Source: Akkermansia muciniphila (GTDB lineage: Bacteria > Verrucomicrobiota > Verrucomicrobiia > Verrucomicrobiales > Akkermansiaceae). From it: a stretch of DNA of 64,000 bases. Location of the stretch: the NCBI GenBank assembly GCA_945890645.1, contig CAMDCV010000017.1, forward strand, positions 20,755-84,754, given 5' to 3'. How positions within the stretch are numbered: the first letter of the stretch is position 1; each line of letters starts with the position of its first letter. Under the pieces are notes generated by a model. That model did no database searches, was not told where the DNA came from, and was given only the letters and a program-made list of their open reading frames with translations. The position numbers and the translations under genes are program-made. Shown piece after piece: positions 52,571 through 63,325 of this stretch.

Positions 52571-52960
52571 ATGAACTACCATATCATATTTTTTATATTA
52601 TTTCTGTTCATTCATTTTTTAATATTTCTATGCATTTTATTTTCGGGAAATGCTGATGCGCAGCAATATTTTCAGATCACCGGATATTTGAGCAACGCAA
52701 ATTTATTGTGCATATTTGTGTTTTCAGCATATTTACTGGGACACATAGTGCATGCCATCATCAAAAAATTGAAATACTCCACTATTTGTGCGAGTTGTGT
52801 AGCAATTGCATTATGGTGGATTTTATCAGAATTTAGCGACTTTCTCGCTACTGGAATCCAACCAGATTATTTTAGAGATTTGTTTGTTTTTCATTTTTTC
52901 ATTATTGCCGCATCTGCAATGTTGCTTGTGGTAGACCGGGTTTATCAAAATCGAAGATAA
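52571..52960 (+). CDS. AT-rich four-helix membrane protein, unknown
   Basis: A 129-residue protein with about four transmembrane helices (IIFFILFLFIHFLIFLCILF; NLLCIFVFSAYLLGHIVH; YSTICASCVAIALWWIL; LFVFHFFIIAASAMLLVV). The gene is visibly far more AT-rich than the rest of the window, with long T runs. It is a candidate for recent horizontal transfer. No family recognised. Confidence 0.6.
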   Translation: MNYHIIFFILFLFIHFLIFLCILFSGNADAQQYFQITGYLSNANLLCIFVFSAYLLGHIVHAIIKKLKYSTICASCVAIALWWILSEFSDFLATGIQPDYFRDLFVFHFFIIAASAMLLVVDRVYQNRR

Positions 52961-53112
52961 CCCCCATCCGCTGAACGCTGCCACTTGAACCCGGCCGTAA
53001 ATATGATTTTTTCTCCAGTCGCCGAATTCTTGAAATACTTCTCCCGCTCGATGCGTTTCCTTAACGAATTATTGCATTCCCTCCTGCTGCGATTAAAATA
53101 CCCATCACGCTT

Positions 53113-54444
53113 ATGAAACCAAAATGCCCGGGCAACCCTTTGGAACGCTATTCCTCGCGACGCGAATTTTTTTATGTCGGCCTGCTCGGTGGGTTGGGGC
53201 TGAGCTTGCCGGGATTCCTGCAACGCCAGGCGATGGGAGCACAGAAATTTTATGAAACCAAGGAAGGTGTCGCCAAGAGCGTTATCCACATTTTCCTGCC
53301 GGGCGGACTCGCGCATCAGGAGTCGTTCGATCCGAAACCACTCGCTCCCTCGGAATACCGGGGACCCTTTGGCGCGATCGATACGAAAATCGCGGGCGTG
53401 CAGTTTGGCGAGTTCATGAAACAGACGGCGCAAGTCGCTGACAAGATGACGATCATCCGCTCGATGACCCACGGCGAGGCCGCCCACGAACGCGGCACGC
53501 ACAATATGTTCACCGGCTATCGACCGTCGCCCGCTGTCGAGTATCCTTCGATCGGCTCGGTCGTGTCGCACGAACTCGGTTCGCGCAATAACTTGCCGCC
53601 CTACGTCTGCATCCCGCAGGTGCCGAATGAGTTTGCGAATTCCGGCTACCTCAGCTCTGCGTTCGGACCTTTCGCACTTGGCGCTGATCCCGCACAGAAG
53701 GGTTTCAAGGTGCGCGATCTTAGTCTCCCGAATGGCGTCACCGATGAACGCTTCGCTCGTCGTCAATCGCTGCTGCAAACCGTGGACGCGCATTTCCGCA
53801 ATTTGGAAAAATCCGACGAGCTCGACTCGATGGACGCCTTTTACCAACACGCTTATAAATTGATCTCGTCGCAAGAAGCGCGCGAGGCTTTCAATCTCGA
53901 AGCCGAGCCGGCAAAACTTCGTGAATCCTATGGTCACACCCAAGCCGGACAGCGCATGATTTTAGCGCGTCGATTGGTCGAAGCCGGAGTGCGCTTTGTT
54001 TCTCTCACCGCGGGTGGTTGGGATCACCATGACAATTTGAAAGGTGGCATCGAAAGCAACCTCCCGCCGACCGATCAAGCCATCGCCGCGTTGTTGCGCG
54101 ATCTCGATGAACGCGGTCAACTCGATAGCACACTGGTGATGGTGACGAGTGAATTTGGTCGCACGCCGAAGATCAATCCGACAGGCGGACGCGATCACTG
54201 GCCACGCGTTTTCTCGACGATGCTCGCCGGTGGTGGCATCAAGCGCGGACTCGTTTATGGCAGCTCCGATGGTCTCGGCGGCGAGCCAGAAACCGATCCG
54301 GTCACCGTCGCTGATCTTGCCACGACCATCTACAATCAAATCGGCATCCATGCGGACAAAGAACTGATGGCACCCGGAAATCGTCCGATCGAAATCTGCG
54401 ATGGCGGACGGGTGATCGATGAAATCCTCGCCATAAAAGCCTAA
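53113..54444 (+). CDS. DUF1501 family protein with twin-arginine signal
   Basis: A 443-residue protein of the DUF1501 family (sulfatase/alkaline-phosphatase-like fold). It begins with a twin-arginine signal, SRREFFYVGLLGGLGLSLPG. It has SVIHIFLPGGLAHQESFDPKP, RSMTHGEAAHERGTHNMFTGY, GWDHHDN and VMVTSEFGRTPKINPTGGRDHWP, the family's conserved blocks. DUF1501 proteins are very common in Planctomycetes and Verrucomicrobia, normally next to DUF1549/DUF1553 proteins. Here the partner is a PPC-domain protein 12 nt downstream. Confidence 0.92.
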   Translation: MKPKCPGNPLERYSSRREFFYVGLLGGLGLSLPGFLQRQAMGAQKFYETKEGVAKSVIHIFLPGGLAHQESFDPKPLAPSEYRGPFGAIDTKIAGVQFGEFMKQTAQVADKMTIIRSMTHGEAAHERGTHNMFTGYRPSPAVEYPSIGSVVSHELGSRNNLPPYVCIPQVPNEFANSGYLSSAFGPFALGADPAQKGFKVRDLSLPNGVTDERFARRQSLLQTVDAHFRNLEKSDELDSMDAFYQHAYKLISSQEAREAFNLEAEPAKLRESYGHTQAGQRMILARRLVEAGVRFVSLTAGGWDHHDNLKGGIESNLPPTDQAIAALLRDLDERGQLDSTLVMVTSEFGRTPKINPTGGRDHWPRVFSTMLAGGGIKRGLVYGSSDGLGGEPETDPVTVADLATTIYNQIGIHADKELMAPGNRPIEICDGGRVIDEILAIKA

Positions 54445-54456
54445 CAGAAAACGACG

Positions 54457-56892
54457 GTGAAACATTTTCTCCCACTTCTCGTGGCTCTCCTCAGTGCGGT
54501 GCCGCTGTGGGGATTTTCGCCGCAGCTGAATACCTTGATGCCGCGGGGTTGGCAGCGCGGCACGGAAGTGTTAGTCCATTTCCACGGTGAGCGCCTCGCC
54601 GACACACAGGAAGTTTTGTGCTATCAGCCGGGCATTGCGTTTCGTGATATCAAGGTGATTGATGAAAAACACATCACCGCAATGGCGGCCATCGCTGCCG
54701 ATGCGCCACTCGGCGAACACCCGCTGCGCCTGCGCGGTGCGGGCGGCATTTCCGAAATGCGTTTGTTGCTTGTGGGGCAGTTTCCTTGTGTTGATGAGGT
54801 GGAGCCCAACAATTCCTTCGATCAACCGCAACGCATCGAACGCAACACCACCGTGCACGGCGTCGCGATGCTCGAGGATGAAGATTTTTTCGTCTGCACT
54901 TTGAAAAAAGGCGAGCGCCTCAGTGTGGAAGTCGAGGCCATGCGCCTTGGTCAGGAAATGTTCGATGCCTACGTCGCCATCCTCGATCCGCAGCGCTTTG
55001 AGCTCAGCGCGAATGATGACACACCTCTCCTACGCACGGATACTTTCGCATCCATCGTCGCCCCTGCCGATGGAGACTACCGCGTCGTCGTGCGCGAGGC
55101 CGCTTATGAAGGCAATGAAAAATGCCGCTACAGATTGCACATCAGTGCGGCCCCGCGTCCGGCAGCCGTATTCCCCACAGGCGCGAAACTAGGAGAAACC
55201 ATCGAGTTCACCTTCCTTGGCGATCCCTTTGGCCCGATCAAGCAAACCATCACCTTGCCCGCAGCCGGAACCGATCCCTTTCCCATCTATGCCCTAGCCG
55301 ATGGACTTTCCGCGCCATCGCCAAACTGGGTGATCCTCAATGGCTTCGAATATGCTAACGAGACGGAACCGAACGCCGACTTCAAAGCCGCCTCGCCCCT
55401 CCCTGCGGCTCCCTGCGCCGCTCAAGGTGTCATCGGCAGCGCTGGCGATACCGATTGGTTCCGCTTCACGGCGAAAAAAGATCAAGCCCTCGTGATCAGA
55501 ACTCGTGCCCTGTCCCTACGTTCGCCGCTCGATCCCGTGCTGAGCTTACGCGATCCTGCGGGCAAGTTCATCGCCAACAACGACGATCAAAGTTCGCTCG
55601 ATAGCATCATCCCCTGGACATGCCCTGCCGATGGCGAATACTTTCTCAGCATTCAAGACAAATTGCGTCGGGGGCAAAGTGATTTCACCTATCGCATCGA
55701 GCTCGCGCCGAAAGCGCCATCGATCTCCGCCGCCTTGCCGACGGTGGAACGAACGCTGACGCAGAAATGGAAAATGCTCACCGTGCCACGCGGCAATCGT
55801 TATGCCACTGTCGTGAATTTCACCCGTGAAAACTTCGGCGGAGCACTGCAACTCTCTGCGGCGGCCTTACCCGCGGGCATGACCATGACCGCACCGGAAG
55901 TGCCCAAGGGCGCGACCTCGTTTCCTGTTCTGTTAGAAGCAGCTGCCGATGCACCCATCGCTGGTGGACTTTATCGTATAGCCCTCAAAGCCGCAGGCGA
56001 AGGAGCTCCCGAAAATCTAACAGGTTTATTGAAGGAACGCATTGAGCACGTCGATATCAACAACCTCGGATCCTATCACGGCACTTCCGTGGATCGCATC
56101 AGCATGGCCGTGACTGAGGAAGCACCGCTGCGCATCGACCTCGAACAACCCGCCATTCCCATCGTCAAAAATGGCATCCTACCGCTGAAAATCAAAGCCA
56201 CGAGAGCCGCGGGATTCGATGCCCCGGTGAAACTTCGTTTCCTCTGGACGCCGCCGGGCATTGGAGCACCGGGCACCATCGATATCGCGAAGGGTGCGAA
56301 TGAAGCCACTTATGAAATCAACGCCAGCGCCGAAGCGGCCGTCGGCAAGTGGCCGATCGTGATTCTTGCCGAAGCCGAGACGCCGAAAGGCATCGTGTTA
56401 GTTTCCTCCAATTTCGCCACGCTCACCATCGCCGAGCCCTTCCTTACAATGACCATTGAGATCGCCGCCACGGAGCAAAACAAACCCACCGATTTGTTGT
56501 GCAAGCTCGATGTCACATCTCCCTTCGAGGGCTCTGCGACAGCCGAATTAGTCGGTCTACCCCACGGCACCAATGCTGCTCCTATGACTTTCACAAAGGA
56601 TACAAAAGAACTCATGTTCCGCGTCGAGGTCGCGGCCGATGCCACGATCGGGAAGCACCAAAATCTTTTTTGCAAAGTGCAAGTTCCGCAGTATGGTCAA
56701 AAAATCATGCATCAGCTTGCCTATGGTGGCGTGTTGCGCATCGATGCTCCCACGATTGTGAAAGCTCCCAAGGCTCAAGCACCCGTGGCAGAAAACAAAC
56801 CGGCTGCCGCGCCCGCTGCCGCACCTGTTGCAGCTCCCGCGAAACCACTCAGCCGTCTCGAACAACTCCGTCAAAAACAACTCAATCCTTAA
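54457..56892 (+). CDS. Secreted protein with two PPC domains
   Basis: An 811-residue secreted protein with signal peptide MKHFLPLLVALLSAVPLWG, starting at GTG (54457). An N-terminal Ig-like domain (about 25-105) is followed by two PPC (pre-peptidase C-terminal) domains at about 112-230 and 300-420, each with the E-P-N-N/D signature (DEVEPNNSFDQ; NETEPNADF) and a D-T-D/DEDF strand. Beta-sandwich segments and an Ala/Pro-rich C-terminus (KPAAAPAAAPVAAPAKP) complete it. It lies between DUF1501 (12 nt) and thioredoxin (9 nt), so the three are one operon. Confidence 0.87.
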   Translation: MKHFLPLLVALLSAVPLWGFSPQLNTLMPRGWQRGTEVLVHFHGERLADTQEVLCYQPGIAFRDIKVIDEKHITAMAAIAADAPLGEHPLRLRGAGGISEMRLLLVGQFPCVDEVEPNNSFDQPQRIERNTTVHGVAMLEDEDFFVCTLKKGERLSVEVEAMRLGQEMFDAYVAILDPQRFELSANDDTPLLRTDTFASIVAPADGDYRVVVREAAYEGNEKCRYRLHISAAPRPAAVFPTGAKLGETIEFTFLGDPFGPIKQTITLPAAGTDPFPIYALADGLSAPSPNWVILNGFEYANETEPNADFKAASPLPAAPCAAQGVIGSAGDTDWFRFTAKKDQALVIRTRALSLRSPLDPVLSLRDPAGKFIANNDDQSSLDSIIPWTCPADGEYFLSIQDKLRRGQSDFTYRIELAPKAPSISAALPTVERTLTQKWKMLTVPRGNRYATVVNFTRENFGGALQLSAAALPAGMTMTAPEVPKGATSFPVLLEAAADAPIAGGLYRIALKAAGEGAPENLTGLLKERIEHVDINNLGSYHGTSVDRISMAVTEEAPLRIDLEQPAIPIVKNGILPLKIKATRAAGFDAPVKLRFLWTPPGIGAPGTIDIAKGANEATYEINASAEAAVGKWPIVILAEAETPKGIVLVSSNFATLTIAEPFLTMTIEIAATEQNKPTDLLCKLDVTSPFEGSATAELVGLPHGTNAAPMTFTKDTKELMFRVEVAADATIGKHQNLFCKVQVPQYGQKIMHQLAYGGVLRIDAPTIVKAPKAQAPVAENKPAAAPAAAPVAAPAKPLSRLEQLRQKQLNP

Positions 56893-56901
56893 ACTACAAT
56901 C

Positions 56902-57375
56902 ATGAAAACAATCGTCCGCAGTGCCGTCGTCCTCTTGCTCAGTTCCACTCTCGCTCTAGCCGAAGGCTGGATGACCGATTGGGAAGCTGCTAAAGCCAAA
57001 GCGAAAGCAGAGAACAAGCCCATCCTCATCAACTTCACCGGCACCGACTGGTGTGGCTGGTGCATCAAAATCGAAAAAGAAATTTTTTCGCAAAAAGCCT
57101 TCAAGGACTATGCCGAAAAGAATCTCATTCTGATGGAAGTCGATTTTCCGAAGAAAAAGGAACTGGCACCCGAAATCAAGAAGCAGAACAAGGCGCTCGA
57201 TAAGGAATTCGGCATCGAAGGTTATCCGACCATCTATCTGCTCGATGCGGAAGGCAAAAAAATGAGTGAAGACATCGGCTACCGCGAAGGTGGATCCGAG
57301 GCTTATACGAAGCATTTGCAAGAGCTGATCGATAAGAAAAAAGCGGCTCCCGCGAAAGCAGAGGAGAAAAAGTAA
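56902..57375 (+). CDS. Exported thioredoxin-family protein
   Basis: A 157-residue protein with signal peptide MKTIVRSAVVLLLSSTLALA and a thioredoxin fold with the motif CGWC at 51-54 (NFTGTDWCGWCIKIEKE), cis-Pro in EGYPTIYLLD, and a Lys-rich tail. A periplasmic disulfide reductase/oxidase or a DsbD-linked protein is likely. Last gene of the DUF1501-PPC-thioredoxin operon. Confidence 0.9.
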   Translation: MKTIVRSAVVLLLSSTLALAEGWMTDWEAAKAKAKAENKPILINFTGTDWCGWCIKIEKEIFSQKAFKDYAEKNLILMEVDFPKKKELAPEIKKQNKALDKEFGIEGYPTIYLLDAEGKKMSEDIGYREGGSEAYTKHLQELIDKKKAAPAKAEEKK

Positions 57376-57400
57376 GCGTGGCGGCGGATTTCATCCGCCA
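57376..57400 (+). repeat. Stop-codon hairpin repeat, module 1 after the thioredoxin gene (family B)
   Basis: One G after the TAA at 57373-57375, CGTGGC is followed by GGCGGAT (57383-57389), loop TTC, ATCCGCC. The 7-bp stem with a 3-nt loop matches the other copies although its bases differ. Confidence 0.7.
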
Positions 57401-57424
57401 TGCCTTATAGAATGATAACATTTT

Positions 57425-57452
57425 GGCTTGGCGCTTGAAAAGCGCCGCCACG
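57425..57452 (-). repeat. Stop-codon hairpin repeat, module 2 (family B)
   Basis: GGCTT precedes GGCGCTT (57430-57436), loop GAA, AAGCGCC, then GCCACG. Orientation is inverted with respect to module 1, so the two modules face each other across 24 nt. Confidence 0.7.
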
Positions 57453-57491
57453 AAAAGAGTCCCCGTCACTGCATTGGTGACGGGGACTTTC
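57453..57491. terminator. Bidirectional intrinsic terminator between thioredoxin and katG
   Basis: AGTCCCCGTCAC and GTGACGGGGACT form a perfect 12-bp stem (57458-57469 with 57477-57488) around a 7-nt loop. AAAAG on the left and TTT on the right supply a short U-tract in either direction. Converging genes on both sides fit this role. Confidence 0.85.
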
Positions 57492-57500
57492 TGTTAGTTA

Positions 57501-57529
57501 GGCTTGGAGGCGAGACGCCTCCGCCACGG

Positions 57530-57532
<3 letters not shown>
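57501..57532 (-). repeat. Stop-codon hairpin repeat at the katG end (family B)
   Basis: GGCTT, then GGAGGCG (57506-57512), loop AGA, CGCCTCC, then GCCACGGTTA, whose TTA at 57530-57532 is the complement of the katG TAA stop codon. Confidence 0.75.
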
Positions 57533-59767
<2,235 letters not shown>

Positions 59768-59844
59768 TTAGCAGCTAAACTGCGTCGCCAGCTTAGCACT
59801 CTCCGAAACTGTTGCAAAAAAAATCATGAAATTCGCAGAATCAC

Positions 59845-60036
59845 TTATCGTTTAGTCGTCCGTGACTCCTTCGGCAAGGATGCGACAGACGGTTTCCCTA
59901 CTTTTTTGATGCGTTCCATGGCCAGTGTTTCCTGAATCGTTTGACCTAACAGGGCAATTTTTTCTTCCCCAGGAAGATTCCGCTGCTTCTCCCGCCACTT
60001 GGGCATGCCGCGCGCTGGAAGTTCTTGCTGTTTCAT
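59845..60036 (-). CDS. Small basic protein, unknown
   Basis: A 63-residue Lys/Arg-rich protein from ATG at 60036: MKQQELPARGMPKWREKQRN, then LPGEEKIALLGQTIQETLAMERIKK, predicted helical, and a basic tail. No family recognised with certainty; the PxWxxxQxxLxxEEK pattern looks protein-like rather than random. An in-frame start at 60075 would add 13 residues. It could be a minor gene or chance. Confidence 0.45.
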   Translation of the reverse strand: MKQQELPARGMPKWREKQRNLPGEEKIALLGQTIQETLAMERIKKVGKPSVASLPKESRTTKR

Positions 60037-60253
60037 GGTTGCTGTGAAGTTGGCATGATTCGATTCTGGCTCCATGGGAAAAGAAGAGTCGAGATAGACG
60101 CATTGTATTCATGAGGAAATCAGGAATACAGGGAAAAAATACCTAGTAGATTGTATAATTAACGCATCTAGTATGCCCCAATTCTCATCGCTCAGCAATC
60201 CATTTTTTCTGGCAAAAATCACTTGAGAATTCTGTAATTTATAATTGATATTT

Positions 60254-60365
60254 GGAGTGCTACAGCCTGCTGTAGCTTTCGGTTAAGCAGCCCTGCTGCG
60301 ACCGCCGCTGACAGCAGGGCTGTCTCGCGGAAAGCGGCAGCAGGGCTGTCGCAGTCCAAAGGGGG
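60254..60365. repeat. Diverged family A repeat, copy 4, with internal hairpins
   Basis: Left edge GGAGTGCTACAGCCTGC with local stem GCTACAG/CTGTAGC; right edge CGCAGTCCAAAGG preceded by GGAAAGCGG. These align with the left and right edges of the other copies (GGACTGC...; ...GCAGTCCAAGG). The middle contains CAGCCCTGCTG and CAGCAGGGCTG repeats forming another hairpin. Shorter than the others (about 112 nt). Confidence 0.55.
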
Positions 60366-60374
60366 ACTCTCACG

Positions 60375-60411
60375 AAAAAACCCTCGCAGCTACAAGAACT
60401 GCGAGGGTTTT
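60375..60411 (-). terminator. Intrinsic terminator of pnp
   Basis: AAAACCCTCGCAG (60377-60389) and CTGCGAGGGTTTT (60399-60411) form a perfect 13-bp stem with a 9-nt loop, and six A residues on the left (60375-60380) provide the U-tract on the minus strand. It begins about 24 nt past the pnp stop codon. Confidence 0.88.
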
Positions 60412-60434
60412 GAGAGATGTGTTCGTCGTTAGAA

Positions 60435-62576
60435 TTACCCTTGATCGGACTCGCCGGAGGCTTCTTTTTGGGCTAGCTCGCGGAGGTGGGCTTTGCGGCT
60501 CATTTTCACGCGGCCTTTTTCATCGACGCCGAGGCATTTGGCGGTAAGCATGTCGCCTTTTTTGACGACGTCTTCCACTTTTTCGACGCGGCCTTCGGCC
60601 AGTTCGGAGACGTGGACGAGACCATCTTTGCCGGGCAGCACTTCCATGAAGGCACCGAAGGCGGTGATGCTGACAACGCGACCAGTGTAGGTCTTGCCAA
60701 TCTCGATCTCAGCAAACATGCGATCGATCAGCTCCTTGGCGCGGTCGAGACCGACTTGCTTGGAAGCGTAGATGTGCACGGTGCCGTCGTCGTCGATGCT
60801 CAATTGAGCGCCGGACTCGGCTTGGATGCCTTTGATGTTCTTGCCGCCAGGGCCAATGAGTTCGCCGATGCGATCCGCAGGGATCTTCACGGAAACGATG
60901 CGTGGCGCGTAGGGGCTGAGTTCGGCGGGTGCGCTGATCGACTCTTCCATCTTATCGATGATCAGCATGCGGCCGTTTTTCGCGACTTCGATGCCTTCTT
61001 CCAGGATGGAAAGCGGGATGCCGGGCAGCTTGAGGTCAAGCTGATAACCGGTCACACCAGCGCGGGTGCCGCAGAGTTTGAAGTCCATGTCGCCGTAGAA
61101 GTCCTCGCTGCCGATGATGTCGAGCAGAGTGGTGTAGGCTTTCATGTTGCCATTCTCATCCATCTCGGTCACGAGACCGCAGGAAATGCCGCCGACGGTC
61201 GCCTTGAGAGGCACGCCTGCGTTGAGCAAGGACATCACGCCAGCGCAAACGGTTGCCATCGAGGTCGAGCCGTTCGACTCAGTCACTTCGGAGGAAACAC
61301 GCATCGCGTAAGGGAATTCGGATTCCGCAGGGATGACCGGAGCGATCGAGCGTTCGGCGAGTGCGCCGTGGCCGATTTCGCGACGGTTGAGGCCGCCCAT
61401 GCGTCCAGTTTCGCCCACCGAGAAGGGAGGGAAGTTGTAGTGGAGGATGAAACGTTTTTCCGTTTCGCCACCAGCATAGTTGTCCATGTCCTGCTTTTCA
61501 TCGGCAGGAGCGAGGGTAGCGATGGCGAGGGCTTGCGTTTCACCGCGAGCGAACAAGGCCGAGCCGTGAACGCGTGGGAGAAGGCCGACTTCGCCTTGCA
61601 GAGTGCGCAGGTCACCGACTTTGCGACCATCAGCGCGCAGACCTTTTTCCATGATGGAAATGCGGAATGCTTTTTTCTGAAGGTATTCGAACGCTTGCTC
61701 GATTTCGAACTCGGTGGTTTGTGGGAAACGCTCCATGATGGCGGCTTCCACTTCGTTGCGCAGGGCACCGACTTTTTTGCCACGCTCGACTTTCGAGGCA
61801 GCGTAGATGGCGTCCTCGATGCGGCTACCAGCGATTTCGTAAGCGACTTCCAGCAACTCGTCTTTGGCGATGGTAACGGTGTATTCGCGCTTGGGCTTGC
61901 CGGCTTTGGCGATGAGTTCTTCCTGAGCGCTAATGATTTTCTGCACGGCGGCTTGAGCGAAATGCAGCGACTTGATGAATTCTGGCTCGGGCATTTCCAG
62001 AGCGGATCCTTCGATCATGATGACATCATTTTTTCCGCCGACATAGACGAGGTCGAGATCACTCTCGGCGCGTTCGTCGTGGGTCGGGTTGATGAGGAAT
62101 TCACCATTGATGCGACCGACGCGCACGGCGCCAATCGGAGCAGCGAAAGGGATGTCGGAAAGGCATAGGGCCGCGGAGGCACCGTTCATCGACAAAATGT
62201 CGGCGTCGTTGATGCCATCGGCGCTGAGCAGAAGGGCAACGATTTGGGTGTCGTAGAGGTAGCCTTTGGGAAACAACGGGCGCAGCGGACGGTCGGTCAT
62301 GCGGCAGGTGAGGATTTCCTTTTCGGTCGGGCGGCCTTCGCGTTTGAAGTAGCCACCGGGGAAAACCCCTGCGGCGGACGCTTTTTCTTTGTATTCCACC
62401 GAGAGGGGGAACCAGGTTTGGCCCGCTTTGATTTTGGTAGCGGAGACGGCGGTCACCAGGATGATGGTGTCGCCGCAGCGGACGGTTACGGCACCGTCGG
62501 CGAGTTTGGCAAGTTTGCCGGTTTCAATAATCATGGGATTGGATCCCACTTCGATGGTTACACTGTGTATTTGCAT
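60435..62576 (-). CDS. pnp: Polyribonucleotide nucleotidyltransferase
   Basis: A 713-residue PNPase, the 3'-to-5' phosphorolytic exoribonuclease. Two RNase PH-like halves (the first with RPLRPLFPKGY; the second with ESNGSTSMATVCAG) are followed by a KH domain (IGPGGKNIKGIQAESGAQL) and an S1 domain (GKTYTGRVVSITAFGAFMEV). It is downstream of rpsO on the same strand, the classic arrangement, with terminators and a stem-loop in the 194-nt gap between them. Confidence 0.97.
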   Translation of the reverse strand: MQIHSVTIEVGSNPMIIETGKLAKLADGAVTVRCGDTIILVTAVSATKIKAGQTWFPLSVEYKEKASAAGVFPGGYFKREGRPTEKEILTCRMTDRPLRPLFPKGYLYDTQIVALLLSADGINDADILSMNGASAALCLSDIPFAAPIGAVRVGRINGEFLINPTHDERAESDLDLVYVGGKNDVIMIEGSALEMPEPEFIKSLHFAQAAVQKIISAQEELIAKAGKPKREYTVTIAKDELLEVAYEIAGSRIEDAIYAASKVERGKKVGALRNEVEAAIMERFPQTTEFEIEQAFEYLQKKAFRISIMEKGLRADGRKVGDLRTLQGEVGLLPRVHGSALFARGETQALAIATLAPADEKQDMDNYAGGETEKRFILHYNFPPFSVGETGRMGGLNRREIGHGALAERSIAPVIPAESEFPYAMRVSSEVTESNGSTSMATVCAGVMSLLNAGVPLKATVGGISCGLVTEMDENGNMKAYTTLLDIIGSEDFYGDMDFKLCGTRAGVTGYQLDLKLPGIPLSILEEGIEVAKNGRMLIIDKMEESISAPAELSPYAPRIVSVKIPADRIGELIGPGGKNIKGIQAESGAQLSIDDDGTVHIYASKQVGLDRAKELIDRMFAEIEIGKTYTGRVVSITAFGAFMEVLPGKDGLVHVSELAEGRVEKVEDVVKKGDMLTAKCLGVDEKGRVKMSRKAHLRELAQKEASGESDQG

Positions 62577-62639
62577 GTCTGTCTATTTTCTTTTCGTTAA
62601 AACCTGAGGCGGAATGCCGCAGGGGTGTTTGGTGTTTTT

Positions 62640-62683
62640 GGACAGACCCGTAAGGTGAAGAAAGTGTCAGAGGGTTGCTGTCC
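62640..62683 (-). promoter_or_regulatory. Candidate stem-loop in the pnp leader
   Basis: GGACAG and CTGTCC (62640-62645 with 62678-62683), with a nested ACCC/GGGT pair, form an interrupted stem 64 nt before the pnp start. PNPase in E. coli is autoregulated through an RNase III-cut leader hairpin; this may be an analogue. Position and pairing are the only support. Confidence 0.3.
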
Positions 62684-62724
62684 ACGATGGGATTTCCATA
62701 AGGGGAAAAACCATCGTTTTGTCA

Positions 62725-62757
62725 AAACGGCCACGGAGGATTCCTCGGTGGCCGTTT
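62725..62757 (-). terminator. Hairpin after rpsO
   Basis: AAACGGCCACGGAGG and CCTCGGTGGCCGTTT (one mismatch) form a 15-bp stem with loop ATT, 13 nt past the rpsO stop. The U-tract on the minus strand is short and interrupted (TTTTGAC). It may be a partial terminator or a processing site between rpsO and pnp. Confidence 0.65.
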
Positions 62758-62770
62758 GAAAAAGTGCTAG

Positions 62771-63028
62771 TTAGCGACGGAGTCCCAGCGATGCGATGAT
62801 CTTCTGGTAACGTTCTTCGGATTTCCCTTGAACGAAGTTGAGGAGCTTCCGGCGTTGGGCCACGAGCTTCAGCAGGCCGCGGCGGGAAGAATTGTCCTTT
62901 TTATGGAGTCCCAAGTGGCTGGTGAGGTGGGCAATGCGCTGAGTCATCAGGGCAATTTGGTATTCGGCGCTGCCAGTATCGGTGGCGTGTTGTTTGTAAT
63001 CAGCTAGGTTAACGGTATTTTCGCTCAT
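62771..63028 (-). CDS. rpsO: 30S ribosomal protein S15
   Basis: An 85-residue protein, slightly shorter than the usual 88-89, with SAEYQIALMTQRIAHLTSHLG and KKDNSSRRGLLKLVAQRRKLL, the S15 signature for binding the 16S central domain. It is upstream of pnp with hairpins in between. Confidence 0.96.
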   Translation of the reverse strand: MSENTVNLADYKQHATDTGSAEYQIALMTQRIAHLTSHLGLHKKDNSSRRGLLKLVAQRRKLLNFVQGKSEERYQKIIASLGLRR

Positions 63029-63140
63029 ATATTTGTTCGGTTCAGTGCAGCCATGATAGCCGTTCTGTCCTGTGGAGGCGCAGCGAAGAAAGCAGTTTTG
63101 GGGAAAAATGCAAGGTTTTTCTGTGGAAAATGTTAGCAGG

Positions 63141-63281
63141 GCGAACCGCCTTGGACTGCTGCGAGGATCGCAGCTTTTTCAGTAAGTGGAATTGAGAGAT
63201 AAGGAGGATGATCTCTGTTAGCTCATTGATGAACGGAGCAAAGCGGTGATGCTCACCGCAGTCCAAGGCCTACGGCTGAAG
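63141..63281 (+). repeat. Dispersed ~140-bp repeat, copy 3 (family A)
   Basis: Left end CCGCCTTGGACTGCTGCGAG, right end CACCGCAGTCCAAGGCC, with the same edge hairpins as copies 1 and 2. The interior is more diverged but keeps CTGTTAGCTCATTGATGAA, matching CTGTTAGC..TTGATGAA of copy 1. Same orientation as copy 1. It lies between the terminator of the autotransporter gene and rpsO. Confidence 0.8.
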
Positions 63282-63282
63282 A

Positions 63283-63318
63283 ATAAAAAAGCCCTCGGGC
63301 CGATGGGCCAGAGGGCTT
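63283..63318 (-). terminator. Intrinsic terminator of the autotransporter-type gene
   Basis: AAGCCCTCGGGCC and GGCCAGAGGGCTT form a 13-bp stem with one mismatch around GAT (63289-63318). The run of six A at 63285-63290 on the plus strand becomes the U-tract for minus-strand transcription. Confidence 0.88.
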
Positions 63319-63325
63319 GTGTTGA

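Larger units (their letters stand above)
60037..60434. other. Intergenic region with hairpins, no gene seen
   Basis: The first 200 nt are AT-rich and featureless. From 60254 to 60365 comes a diverged family A repeat with nested hairpins, followed by the pnp terminator at 60375. No open frame of interest. Confidence 0.6.

Noticed and set aside
60486..62168. 560-codon open frame opposite pnp
   Set aside because: Antisense shadow of PNPase, Phe/Asp/Gly-rich and without any recognisable domain.
63029..63140. Riboswitch or tRNA upstream of rpsO
   Set aside because: No cloverleaf and no known riboswitch core could be recognised.
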